This document shows, piece by piece, positions 10,579 through 21,750 of a stretch of 64,000 nt of DNA; the stretch's first letter is position 1, and every line of letters begins with the position of its first letter. The DNA is from Garcia nutans (Eukaryota > Streptophyta > Magnoliopsida > Malpighiales > Euphorbiaceae): contig CANTUV010000008.1 in the NCBI GenBank assembly GCA_947685225.1, forward strand, positions 40,855,501 through 40,919,500. The letters are read 5' to 3'. A model generated the notes under the pieces. The model was given only the letters and a program-made list of their open reading frames with translations, did not search any database and had not been told where the DNA came from. Made by a program: the position numbers and the translations under genes.

Positions 10579-12831
10579 TGTGAGCGGGGATTTTCGCCCC
10601 CACTCCCGGTGGAATGGTTCTTGCGACTTGGGCACTGTTTAGGCTCGGGGCCTTAGAGAACATGGACCTAAGTTCAAAGAAAATGGAGTCACCACCCGGA
10701 CGGGCCGGAAAAAAAAGGGGTGGATGACTCAATTCCTAAGGAATCCCCAACCCCCTAATGGGTTCGAAAAGTTGGGTACGTGTGGGGAAGGTGAGAAATG
10801 GCCCAGTACCCCCACAACGCCTGGTTCATTGGAACTAGCCTCCTTTACAGGTCTTAATATTATAAAATTCTTAAGTATAACAATATTATCCATATTACAC
10901 ACAATAATTAAAAGAAAGCATCATTATATTGAAAATCAAAACAATGTCCAAGCAAAATAAATAAATGGACACCCATCCAATGATGGAAACATGTCCTTAC
11001 ATCCCATGCCTAAATAGGACACCCACCGAAAGGTAGAAACATGTCCTTTACATTGGTTCTAAAGCAATTTAAATTACATGATATTTAACTAATGAGGTAC
11101 CCACCAAGTGGAAACATACCTCTTACAACATTTGGCAATCTAAATAAATTGATAAAAGTAAATAACAATTCATAATAAATAAATCATTCATCAAAGGTAT
11201 TAAATATCAATATAAAGTAAACATCCATCCATGATAAATTAAATCAACCAAGCATTGAACTTAAATAAATTAAAGCATAAGAAATAAGTCAAAGCATAAT
11301 CAAATATAGAATTGAATAAGGCAAATAAAAATCTAAATTATAGCTACTGTTTCCATTTTGGGTTCTTTATTTCATGTGTTTAGGGTTTTGGAATTTGTGG
11401 AATTAGGCTATTGTGATTTTAAAGGAATTAAAATAGATTAAGGTTTTATGTTTTAAAAGGTTGATAAAGTTCTTTGATTAACTAAATTAATATTTAAATG
11501 GTGAAATCATGAAACTAGGGTTTGGACACTTTAAAACATTATGTTTTGTGGTTTACGACTATTCATTGAATTATGGTTTCAAGCTTACTGTGTAAAATTG
11601 TAAAATTTGTGTTTGTATGGTTTTTAAAGTTTTAAAGGATTAGGGTTTCGAAAAAAATTAGGGTTTAAGGTTTTAAGGGGTTAGGGTTTACTATTTTGAG
11701 TTTTGGAATTAGATTAGGGCTTTAGGATTTTTGAATTTAGGGTTTCCGGCAATGAATTTAATTGTACGATTTGGAAAGACAATTGACAATTTCATGAAGT
11801 GTTATGAATTTAAACAAAATGATTTAAAGTTTATAAGAGCAAAAAATATATTTTTAAGGCTTTTGGAAGAAAACATAACACAATTTTGGGTTTTGATAAT
11901 TTGGAATGCAAATCTTGGTTTTGGGGTTTTAAAGAAATAAAACTAATATCTTTAAACTTTTGGAAAAATAAAGCCACGATTTAAGATTTTCATACTTCAA
12001 AAAAGGTGAATTGAGGTTGTGAGGTTTTTAATTTAAAAGAAACAATTATATTATCTAGCCACTTTGACAAAATAAAAGAAATTAAGAATTCAAACCTTAT
12101 TTTGTAAGTTTCACCAAAAATTGCTTCTTGGATGAACAAGGTCAAAGACAAGCTTTTTTCCATTGAATTGCTTGAATTGATTTTCGGCTCTCTCAAAAAA
12201 TCAGCTTGGTTCCAGGCTTTCCTTCACAGATTCGGTTTCCACTTTTGTTCAAGTTTCTGTCCAATTTTCTTCCTTATTTTCTCCCTCCTTATTTATAGAA
12301 GTTTTTATCATTTTTTCCTAGTTGCTCATGGCATACATTATTTATTAAGAAAAGGAAACCAAAACCTAATTGCATTAGGTTTCAAAAAATTTGCATCGGA
12401 AAATTTTGCTGGCAAAAAAAAACTGCTGCGAAAAAATTACGCTGGTGAAAAAAATTGCTGCAGGAAAAATTGCGCAGGCGAAAAACTCGCAGAAAAATTC
12501 TGCTGGCAAAATGGCCAAGCCATTTCGCCCATTTTGCCCACAGGCAACTTCTGCGAGCGAAATGCCCACGGGCCCGCACTGACTTTCGGCGACGATTTTT
12601 TCATCGCCGATTTTTCCACCGCCGATTTTTTTATTTTTATTTTTATTTTTTGGTTTTTATTTGTTTATTTTTATTTTTTATTAATAAAAATTAGATACTA
12701 AAGCTAAAATTATTTAATTAAGATAACAAAAATTATTTTGGACCAATTAAAATATATTAGACAACACAAAAATTATTTTGGACCAAATAAAATATATTGG
12801 ACTGGACTGGGTCAAAAATTAAGGGTCTACA
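10579..12831 (-). repeat. Solo LTR of the Ogre-type family, in B's gag
   Basis: It starts tgtgagcgggg and ends gggtctaca on the plus strand, and aligns along its length with the two LTRs of F (30917-33233 and 41298-43558). It is alone, with no primer site or internal region, and splits B's gag. Flanks are tatat and tataa, a 4-of-5 target duplication. It contains six AGGGTTT motifs between 11380 and 11746 and a GC-rich block of TGCGNGCGAAAT-like and CGCCGATTTTT repeats at 12400-12625. The frames across the GC-rich block are chance readings. Confidence 0.88.
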
Positions 12832-13408
12832 TATAATCCTTCCAGCATACTAGCTCAACCTGATAAACTCAATCTCATACTCAGTCACGATCCTGGTGTC
12901 CTGCCTCAAACTTAGAAACTCCATCATCTTAGCATCTTTATACTCCATTGAAGTATACTTTTTCTTGAATTCCCATAGGAAATTGGCATATGTCAGGACT
13001 GGTGGATCAACTATAACATGGGGAACCGTCTTCAACCACTCATACGCATCCCCCTTAAGAAGAGATCTAGCATAATCAAACTTCTCTTTTGGACTAGTCT
13101 ATAACTGAATGAATACTCTTTAGACCCTATCCTAGCACTGCTCTGCTATAGTCGGGTCTGTAGTGCCGACAAAATTCGTAGCTCCAAACTTCCTCAACTT
13201 GTCATACTTTCGCATTGACAACTACTATTGTGGTTGCGATTGTGGTGGCGGCTGCGGCTGCTGAACTGGAAATCTCCTCAGCTGTTGGTCCAATTAGCAT
13301 AGAAGCAGATGCCTCACCAGCACACTCAACACTAGCTCCAACTCTATTCTCATCGGGAGCAACACTCTCTGCACTACCCTCTACAGTCTGATGCGTCCAA
13401 GATACCAT
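12832..13408 (-). pseudogene. B gag N-terminal part
   Basis: It starts at the ATG at 13408 (MVSWTHQTVEGSAESVAP) and includes the retrotransposon Gag core at 13035-12850 (EYEIEFIRLS), as in D. Frameshifts and stops lie between about 13040 and 13200. The frame continues beyond the solo LTR at 10578. The upstream GTG at 13414 is not a credible start. Confidence 0.8.
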
Positions 13409-13591
13409 AACCACCTATTTCTACAAATACTATTTCTACAAATACAGCAGAAATTGCCACATCAAAATCAATAAATGCCAGTGCCAGTGCATGTATCACA
13501 ATTAAAAACCATATTTAAAATCCTTATTTTCTCTTTCTAACAACCCACCTAGGTTGAGAACCTTAAACCTAGGCTCTGATACCAAAATAAA
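13409..13591 (-). promoter_or_regulatory. Leader and Met-tRNA primer-binding site of B
   Basis: Positions 13573-13584 on the minus strand read TGGTATCAGAGC exactly, the initiator Met-tRNA primer site. It is separated by 7 bp from the LTR edge at 13592. The rest of the interval is untranslated leader. Confidence 0.88.
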
Positions 13592-14899
13592 TATAACAGC
13601 CTTGTACCCTATAAACGTACAATACACACACTCCTAGTATGTAAGATACGCATATACGGTATAAAATGTCACAATCCGATTTAATAAAAATTTCCATATT
13701 CCCTTATCACTCAAAACATTTGTACAAAAACATATGTATACATATGAAAATACACAAAATTTTTTCATTACTTAATTATTTAAACATCCTTTATAATTTA
13801 CAATGTATATACATATAACAACATCCCAACGGTCCTAGGCTTACGACTCGGTCTTTTAACCCAGACCGCTTCAAGGGACTTCTATAGTACTACTTTCCCT
13901 CATGGTTTCACAACAGGATTTGTCCATCAGGCTTAAAATTCGGTCTTTTCACCCTAAGTATTTAGCCCAATTAAGGGTCGCCTTCCTCGTTTCGATCCCG
14001 ATACCAACTAGGCTTGGGCTTATGACTTTGTCTTTTCACCTCAAAAATATTTTCACAATGATGCCAAACGTCTAGCCCTATAGGAAAATATAGGCATCCC
14101 GCCAAACAAAGAAATCTAAAAATTGAATAATATACTAGGCACACAATTAATTCACAATTGCCATTCTCAATTACTTTCTCATTTTCCCATTTTCTCATTC
14201 ATATCAATGTTATTTCTTTTCAACATTTCATAATGAAACCACATTACTCAAACACTTTGGGTCATTTCACATTTTACATACATTTCACATTCTATTCAAT
14301 GTAGCCATTAACAATGGCTTTTCACAATGTATAATAATGCATACATAGCAATTCACATGTCTTAGCACCATGTTCATGAATACTTAATAAATCAAGTAGC
14401 TTAACACAATTTTGATCCAAAATGTGTTAGGCCAAATGTAATGCAATCACATTCCATTTGTTAAGAGTTTGTACAGGAAACACTTCAAAACAAGCTTTAA
14501 AACTTCCTCTAACCTTCTCTTCCAAGTTTCCCTTCAACACTAGGGTTGGGAAAACTATTCTCTTAATGTCTATACCAAATGTGATCATAAACAACAATTT
14601 AATATCACATTCTAAGGCATTCTCAATGTCAAATAATTAAATAGGAATTACAAATGAAAAACAAAGAAAAGAGTTATCCTTAAGTGACATTCGCAATAAT
14701 ACGGGCGTGTTACTGACCGTGTTATTAACCCAATCACACAGAAGCTTTGACACATCCAATGACATGGGCATGTCTCTGCCCATGTCATTCATTCTGCCTC
14801 ATAGAAACTTTGACAAGCCCAACAACACAGGCATGTTAATGGCCGTGTCAATCATCTTATCTCACAGTAGCTATGACACACTCAGGGACATGTCCATGT
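13592..14899 (-). repeat. B 5' LTR, left part (interrupted by element E)
   Basis: The LTR starts tataacagcc, where relatives have tgtaacacccc, so the terminal TG is mutated. It contains the hypervariable gcttacgactcggtc and ggtcttttcacc block (13845-14050) and the CACG-type minisatellite from about 14690. It ends at 14899 with catgt, the target duplication of element E. It continues at 24884. Confidence 0.85.
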
Positions 14900-17800
14900 T
14901 GTCACATCCGCCACCGCATTTATGCATAGTAGTCATGTGCACAAAGAGAGAAGGGGAAAGGAGAAGATACTTCCTGACAATGGCCCCAGATAAGGCTATA
15001 GGATCAATGGGACCTAATTGAAAAAAATGAAAAGTTTTGGGGAGGTGACTGTAATTTCCAAAACGTTTTGGGGAGGTGACTATAATTTCCAAAAGTTGTA
15101 CTGGATGTCCTTAATAGTGCACATAATAGATTCCAAAAATGGAGAGTAGAGAAAAATCGGGTCGCAACGACGCGTAATGATTTTTTCAGAAAACGCACGG
15201 TTTGGAAGATATAGGGGATTTTGATTAGGGACATGTTGGTTATTATTAATTAAAATTTATACATGAATCTAAAGTAGGAAATAAACACACGAGTGTTTAA
15301 AGGATTTCGAGGGGTTGAATATGAAATAATCGTCAGAAGAAATGGAGCCCGGGGAAAACCCAAGCAAAGAAAGGACCTAAAGGGAATTTTGTAAAAAGTC
15401 AAGGGCTTATTGGTAATTTTTCAAAATGGCTTGGAAACCTAAAATATACCTTAAAAATAGAAAGTAGAGGTCGAGAGGATCAAAATCATATGCAGTTTGC
15501 CTCGTGGAACTGTATGGTTTAAAAGTTATGAATAAATAATCGCCGGAGGGTATTTTGGTCTTTTCACACCTTAGAACATAAAATTTCAACACAAGAAGGT
15601 GGAGGGGCTAAAAAATAAATAAAAGAAAGTATAAGGGCTTGGGGTTTAAATAAATAAAAGAAGGAGACATTTGGGCTAATGAAAATTAGCCATTTAAAAG
15701 TTATAAAAAAGAAGAAAGAAAAAGGTGTGGACATTTGGCCCTAAAATATTCATCCACGTAAAAGTGGACATCATTTCCACTATATATATCATGGCATGAA
15801 GAGAAAAATCTCTCTCTTCCAAAGCTCTCCAAACCTACGGCCACCATAGGAAGAACACCAAAGGATTTCCAATTTTTGTCAAGTTTGATTCAAGTTCAAT
15901 GTGAGTTTTAAGGTTTTCAAGTATGTAGAATTCAATTCTAGTATCAATTTTAAGTATTTATATATCTATTGGAAGATTGGAAATTAGGGTTCTTATGGTG
16001 GATTTGGGAAAATTTTAAGTAGTGATGATATGGATTAATTAAATGGAATAATCAAGCTTTCTAAGGTTTAATAAGATTAGATTAGGGTTTAGTTTGAAAA
16101 GAAATGGAGGATAGCTTATTGTTCTAAATTGTTAAGGGTTATGTTTAAGGTTGTGTTCTTGAATTTCTTGAAGGAGAAACAAAGATTAAGGAAGGAGAAG
16201 AGGGAAAGGCAAAAAGGGATTTAAAAGAACAAGGTTTGGTACTTTACCTTGGAAAAATACTTTACCATAAAAGAAATTTTATTTTTCTTACAAACTTTGG
16301 TTTATAGAATTTTTGATGTTGATGCGTAAATGTATTGATTGAGTTTAAATTAAATGTTTGAGTTATGTTCTTGGTTTCTTATGGCAATTGAGTTAGTTAA
16401 ATTTAATTTAAACCAAGTGTTTTGAGAAAAATTTTGGCAAGTTGATTTGATGAACTTTAATTAGTTGATTTAAGTTAAATATGCAAAAGTTGTTAAAGGG
16501 AAGTGTTTGAATCTTCACGTTATCATTAAAGAAGCCTTCATATTGATTTGAAAAAGAAAAATAAACTATCCCATGTATTTCATATGTTTGGGCCGAAATG
16601 GTTCCAAAATGGCAGATTTCTGGACTCTTTTTGTGGCAGCTGTTTGAGGTAGCAAATGAATGAATTTTTCAACAAAATTTTACATGCAATTAGTCAACAT
16701 ATGAAATAAGTTTCCTGTAAAATTTCAGCCAAAAATAAGATCATTTACCTGGTCAAATGCTTGACTGAAACGACTGAAATTTTGACAAAAATCCAGATTT
16801 TACTATTCATTTGGTCATGCCATTTTGCGTTGCCGATTTTACGTGCCGCGACACTATTCATTTGGTCAATTTGTGACTTTTTGAGGAATGCTTTGAAATG
16901 TTTGATATGTTTATTGTGGATGTTAAATATGTGAAAAAGGGTAATGGTTTGACTAAAGAATGTGGTGCACGGCGTAAATGGCAAAGTGCAATGGAAATGA
17001 AAATAATTTCTCGAGTCATTCTAAAATGAAGTTTGAGACTTTAATTGAATCATTTTAACCTTTATGCTCTACTGGGTAGTTGGGAGTGGTAGATATGGGT
17101 ATGGTGCACTATACTAACTTATGCAGTACTGCCACTTATTGTGTTTGATACACCCCGATGGTTACCTTCGGGTATAGGCCGTGGAGCGGAGATGTTGTGA
17201 AATTGTGATTGGAATGCTCCGGCGGTTACCTACGGGTATAGGCCATAGAGTGGAATTGGTTATAACCATGGTGGTGAGGGCCACCTATGTTACAATGGTG
17301 AGGGCCACTGCCTTATCGCTATGGTTCGCTATATGCCAGTAGGGCCTGGGCCAAAGTCCTATTTTTCTAAAACTACGTACTGCAATATGAGTTTGAATTA
17401 TGGTTTACAATTGTTGAAAGTATATCTACACTGAATGGACAATAACTTCCATTGGTTTAATGTTGGTTGATTTTTGATTTAATTATTTCCTTTTAGTTCA
17501 AATGCTTTCATGTTTTACTTATATTTTCATAGGTAAAGTACCCACTGAGCATCATTGCTCAGCGAGTTGAGTTTTCTTTACTCATAGGTTCAGAGCAGTA
17601 GATTTCGGTGATTAGCATCGAGCAGCACAACACAGCGCAGCACCTCAGAGTAGCCTTTCATTTCCTATATTATGAGTTGGCTAGTTGTGGCATGTATATG
17701 AAAATATAAGATTGAGAATTTCTATGTTATACTATACGTTAGTAGTATGTAATAATAAGAAACATCTACTTTAATTTGTATTAGAAGTGTGAATTCTTCT

Positions 17801-18065
17801 TGCAGGTTTGTAGTTGAGGGTATAAGGTGGATTCATTGGGAGTGTATTGAAACTGATTGTATTCGCATTGGTTTGTGTAAAAATGTTTTCAAAAATCAGA
17901 AAAATCAGTTTTGTCGACACTTGGGACCCAAATTTCTAGGCGAACCTTTGGCAAAATTTCTGTAAAATCGAAACAAAATTTTGACTAAGTAAAATTGGTA
18001 GCAACATTTGGATAGTGTGGCGCCTCTACTCGGCTTACACATGTAGATCGAGAAGGGGTGTTACA
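14900..18065 (+). repeat. Element E 5' LTR
   Basis: It starts tgtcacatccg and ends ggggtgttaca. It differs from the 3' LTR by scattered substitutions and by one extra unit of about 33 bp near 15045-15095 (gttttggggaggtgac repeated), which accounts for the whole length difference. It includes a duplicated cgggtataggcc motif (17150-17250), two gtgagggccac motifs near 17275-17310 and a hairpin ctgagca-tcat-tgctcag near 17545. Short frames inside it are not genes. Confidence 0.92.
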
Positions 18066-18347
18066 ATTTTTGTATCATAGCTCCGGTTTAGCCGATTCTG
18101 GTAATTCAACATAGGAGGATGTATGTTTTATGTCGGGAGTGGTCATTACCGACATAAAATGAGATATCCTATAGTAAATAGGAGATAAAAAGTAGGCATC
18201 ATTCAGGAAGGAAATATAGGAAAATAAATAAGGGTATGTTTGCATATATTTGATTAAGTGTTTTGTCTTTATATACATGCCACATAGGGTTTAATAGTGC
18301 TCCTGAGCTGTGCTGTTATTGAATGTGAGTTATGTGTTAGAATATAG
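18066..18347 (+). promoter_or_regulatory. Leader and degenerate primer-binding site of E
   Basis: Just after the LTR, 18070-18081 reads ttgtatcatagc, matching the Met-tRNA primer site at 10 of 12 positions. The remaining 260 bp is leader. A 15-bp inverted pair, ttttatgtcgg and ccgacataaaa, lies at 18126-18160. Confidence 0.7.
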
Positions 18348-19660
18348 ATGTCGCGAGAGTCCTCTCAAAGAGCTGTAGAGGAGGAAGTTGAATCTCGAGC
18401 GTCACATACTATAGAGACGCATGTATCTGAAACCCCAGAGGCTGAGCAACCCCCAGTGGGAGCTCCTCTTTCGAATGAGATGTTGCAACAGATGGCTGCA
18501 GCGCTGCTACAGATAGCAGGTGTTGTCCCGGCACCAGCGCTAGCGCCAGCACCCGCTCCTGTTGTAGGAGGGGAAAGGAAACCCCGATCGAAAAGATAAG
18601 AAAGTGCGGGGCGAAGGAGTTTAGGGCCCGAAGGGACGATGATTCTTCTACAGCCGAGTATTGGCTGGAAGGAACGGTACGAGCCTTAGATCAGTTACAG
18701 TGTACTCCAGAGGAGCGAGTGGTATGTGCTACTTCCTTATTAGTGGAAGAAGCATATATATGGTGGGACACAGTTTAACAACAAGCTCCACTGGAACAAA
18801 GGACATGGGATTTCTTTGTGAATGAGTTCAAGAGGAAGTTTATATCGGAGGCATACCTAGATGCCAAGAAAAAGGAGTTTCTACACTTAAAGCAAGGTCG
18901 ACTGACCGTTGCCGAATATGAGTGGGAATTTACTAGGCTGAGTAGGTATGCCAAGAAGACAATTAAAGACGAACATGATAGGTGTAAGCAATTCTAGGAT
19001 GGTTTGAATAATGAGATTAAGATGCAGCTAATTGCTGCTAATATCAAGGAATTTTTTGAGTTGGTTACTAGGGCTCTGGAAGTAGAGCAATGTCAGAAGG
19101 ATGAGCTAAATAGGAGACAGAGGGTAAGACCAAGAAGGGATACCCAGAGTTATTCAGAAAATTTCCAGCCATCAAGGAAATAGTTTAGAGAAGGTAGTTC
19201 CATGGGAGGAAATCAGAGTAGGATATCCAGTCAAAGGCCGATTCGGGGCGGCCCGAGTCAAGCTTCCTTTGTAGCCAGTACTGGTGGGTCTGGGAGAGGA
19301 CAAGGAAGAGGGCGTGGCCAAGGTAGAGGTAACTTTGCTCAGCCCAAAACTATCGGAGGAAGTGAAAACACCCATCCACGCTGTGTTCAATGTGGGCGTA
19401 GGCATTCAGGAAAATGTTGGGGCAAGGCTTGGGTATGTTTTATTTGTGGAGCGAAGGACCACTTTAAACAAGAATGCCCCTTAAGACAGCAAAACACACT
19501 AGATAATACCGAAGGATCTCGAGCCGTAGCTGGAAGGGAAAAGGGGCAGAGGTAGAGGACAAAGCTCTTCGCAAGTTCAATCCGAAATGATGGACAGACC
19601 TGAAACTAGAGCTCCTACCAAGATGTATGCAATGAGGGCACGTGAAGAAGAGGAAGCCCC
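18348..19660 (+). pseudogene. Element E gag
   Basis: Starts at ATG 18348 (MSRESSQRAVEEE), followed by an Ala/Pro-rich stretch. The Gag core (EEAYIWWDTV, TWDFFVNEFKRKF, VAEYEWEFTRLSRYAKK) is at 18740-18960. A Gly/Arg-rich region and a zinc knuckle CFICGAKDHFKQEC (CX2CX4HX4C, intact) follow near 19437-19478. Breaks: a frameshift and stop at about 18597, and further stops near 18776, 18995 and 19180. Gag would package the element RNA through the knuckle. Confidence 0.85.
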
Positions 19661-19990
19661 CGACGTCATAGCAGGTTAGCTATTTATGTTTGGAATACCA
19701 ATTTATGCTTTAACAGATCTAGGTTCTTCATACTTATATATATATATGTATGAAAAAAAAACAAATGGATTTAGAAGTAGAACTTGAAACAGATAGAGTG
19801 TTAGTTACAAATCCTTTGGGTAGTGAGATGGTTACCAGGAAGGTAATAAAGGATTGTCCGGTAGAAGTACACGGACACACTTTCTTAGGTGATCTGTTTG
19901 AGTTGCCATTCCAGGAATTTGACGTAATACTTGGAATGGATTGGCTGACCAAACATAAGGCATTAGTGGACTGCAAAAAAAAAAAAAGAA
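19661..19990 (+). pseudogene. Element E protease remnant
   Basis: FGIPIYALTDLGSSYLYI (near 19690) is the active-site region; the D-x-G motif reads DLG. After a frameshift at about 19750, the rest reads VLVTNPLGSEMVTRKV and VILGMDWLTKHKALVDC. It ends in a run of 13 A residues (19976-19988) that marks a deletion junction with the reverse transcriptase. Confidence 0.8.
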
Positions 19991-20518
19991 AGACGGATAC
20001 CTAAGACTATGTGTAGATTATCGACAGTTAAATAAGCTGACGATTAAGAATAAATACCCGCTACCCTGGATAGACAATTTATTTGATCAATTGAAAGGTG
20101 TGGGAGTTTTCTCAAAGATTGATCTGAGATCCGCTATCATCAACTGAAGATTAAAGATGAAGATATACCAAAGACTACATTCAGAACCCGATATGGACAT
20201 TATGAGTTTATCGTAATGCCTTTTGGGCTCACGAATGCACCTGCGGTATTCATAGATTGGATGAACCGGATTTTCCATCCTTATTTCGACCAGTTTGTCG
20301 TGGTATTCATCGATGACATATTGGTTTACTCAAAGAATGTAGAGGATCATGACCGGCACTTGAGAATCGCGTTACAAACATTGAGGGAGAAGCAGTTATA
20401 CGCCAAATTCAGCAAGTGTGAATTTTGGTTAGAAGAAGTGGCCTTTTTAGGACATATTGTATCGGCGAAAGGAATAAGAGTTGATTCTAAGAAGGTAGAA
20501 GCAGTATTGGATTTGAAA
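19991..20518 (+). pseudogene. Element E reverse transcriptase remnant
   Basis: It begins abruptly at KKDGYLRLCVDYRQLNKL, so the N-terminal fingers are deleted. A frameshift occurs near 20135, in the stretch that reads SGYHQL in relatives. Then come MPFGLTNAPAVF, the intact catalytic box FIDD (near 20308) and FLGHIVSAKGIRVD. At about 20518 the sequence jumps into integrase. Confidence 0.85.
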
Positions 20519-21422
20519 GAATGCTATTGGTGGCCAGGGATCAAGAGAGATGTGATAGATTACATGGCGAAATGTTTAACCTGCCAATAAGTAAAGGCAG
20601 AACATCAACTACCTTCGGGACTTCTACAACCTATTACGATTCCAACATGGAAATGGGATCGCATAACTATAGATTTTGTGACGGGACTACCAATGGCAAG
20701 AGACAAACATGATGCAATATGGGTGATAGTAGACCAGCTAACTAAGTCAACTCAATTCTTACCAGTAAGGATGGACTACTCCCTGGATAAGTTAGCGGAC
20801 TTGTACATTAAAGAGATTGTACGACTTCATGGAGTTCCAACATCAATCATATCGGAAAAAGATCCACGCTTTGCGTCGAACTTTTGGCAAAAGTTCCACA
20901 TGGCTTTGGGAACTCGAACGGACTAGAGTACGTCGCTTCATCCACCGACGGACGGACAGTCAGAGAGGGTAATCCAGATCTTGGAAGATATGTTAAGAGC
21001 GTGCATATTAGAATTCAAAGGTAGCCGGGAGAAGTACTTAAGTTTAATGGAGTTCGCTTACAACAACAGCTACCAGTCCAGCATACAGATGGCTCCTTAT
21101 GAAGCACTATAAGGACAAAAATGCAGGACTCCAATTTGCTAGACGGAATTAAGCAAAGCAAAGATCTTGGGCCTGGAGATAGTTAAGTAGACCGAGGAGA
21201 AAGTAGAAATTATCTGGGATCAGTTAAAAGCTGTGGCGGATAGACAAAAAAATCATACACGGACCGGAAGAGAAGGGACATAGAATTCAATGTTGGTGAT
21301 AAGGTATTTCTTAAGGTTTCACCAGGGAAGAAAGTGCTAAGATTTAAACAAAAGGGTAAGCTAAGTTCAAGGTTATTGGGCCTTATAAAGTCATTGAACG
21401 TATAGGTCTGGTAGCTTACCAA
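20519..21422 (+). pseudogene. Element E integrase remnant
   Basis: It starts mid-domain at CYWWPGIKRDVIDYMAKCLT, so the first His residues of the zinc site are deleted together with RNase H. The core follows: ITIDFVTGLP, a second-Asp region reading IISEKDPRF and TDGQSERVIQ with the catalytic Glu retained. The C-terminal part is strongly broken between 21100 and 21400 (stops near 21111, 21140 and 21187). Confidence 0.82.
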
Positions 21423-21736
21423 TTGGCGTTACCAGCCGAATTAAGTAAAATACATGATGTTTTCCACGTTTCAATGCTAAGGAGGTATCGTTCAGATCCA
21501 ACCCATGTTATACAAGCTCAAGATATCGAGATTCAGCCTGACCTGACATACGAGGAAGAGCCGGTAGAAAACTTAGCACGAGAAATCAAAGAGTTACGGA
21601 ATAAAAAGATTCCAGTAGTCAAAGTACTCTGGAGAAACCACAAGGTGGAGGAAGCAATGTGGAAACGAGAAGAAACTATGCAGAAACAATACCGCATTTG
21701 TTACCACCTGATAGGCTTCGGGGCGAAGACTAAATT
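21423..21736 (+). pseudogene. Element E chromodomain end of pol
   Basis: The segment reads LPAELSKIHDVFHVSMLRRY, then YEEEPVENLAREIKELRNKK and VKVLWRNHKVEEAMWKREE, the chromodomain-like C-terminus typical of Tekay integrases. The usual end (YP.LF) is altered to YRICYHL. The open frame runs on into the 3' LTR at 21751, which indicates loss of the normal stop. Confidence 0.82.
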
Positions 21737-21750
21737 AATGAGGGAGGAAT
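21737..21750 (+). other. Polypurine tract of E
   Basis: aatgagggaggaat directly precedes the 3' LTR start (tgtcacatcc at 21751), as expected for the plus-strand primer. Confidence 0.8.

Noticed and set aside
11380..11746. Interstitial telomere repeat
   Set aside because: AGGGTTT motifs are scattered, not in tandem TTTAGGG register, and sit within an LTR.
12132..12701. Long reading frames on both strands (up to 189 codons) rich in Lys, Phe and Cys
   Set aside because: They lie inside the Ogre-type solo LTR and its GC-rich repeat block; similar frames recur in the F LTRs but are not conserved in frame. No domain.
16745..16984. Conserved 79-codon minus-strand frame present in both E LTRs (also 23563-23802)
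   Set aside because: Identity between the two is explained by their being LTR copies; no start context or domain.
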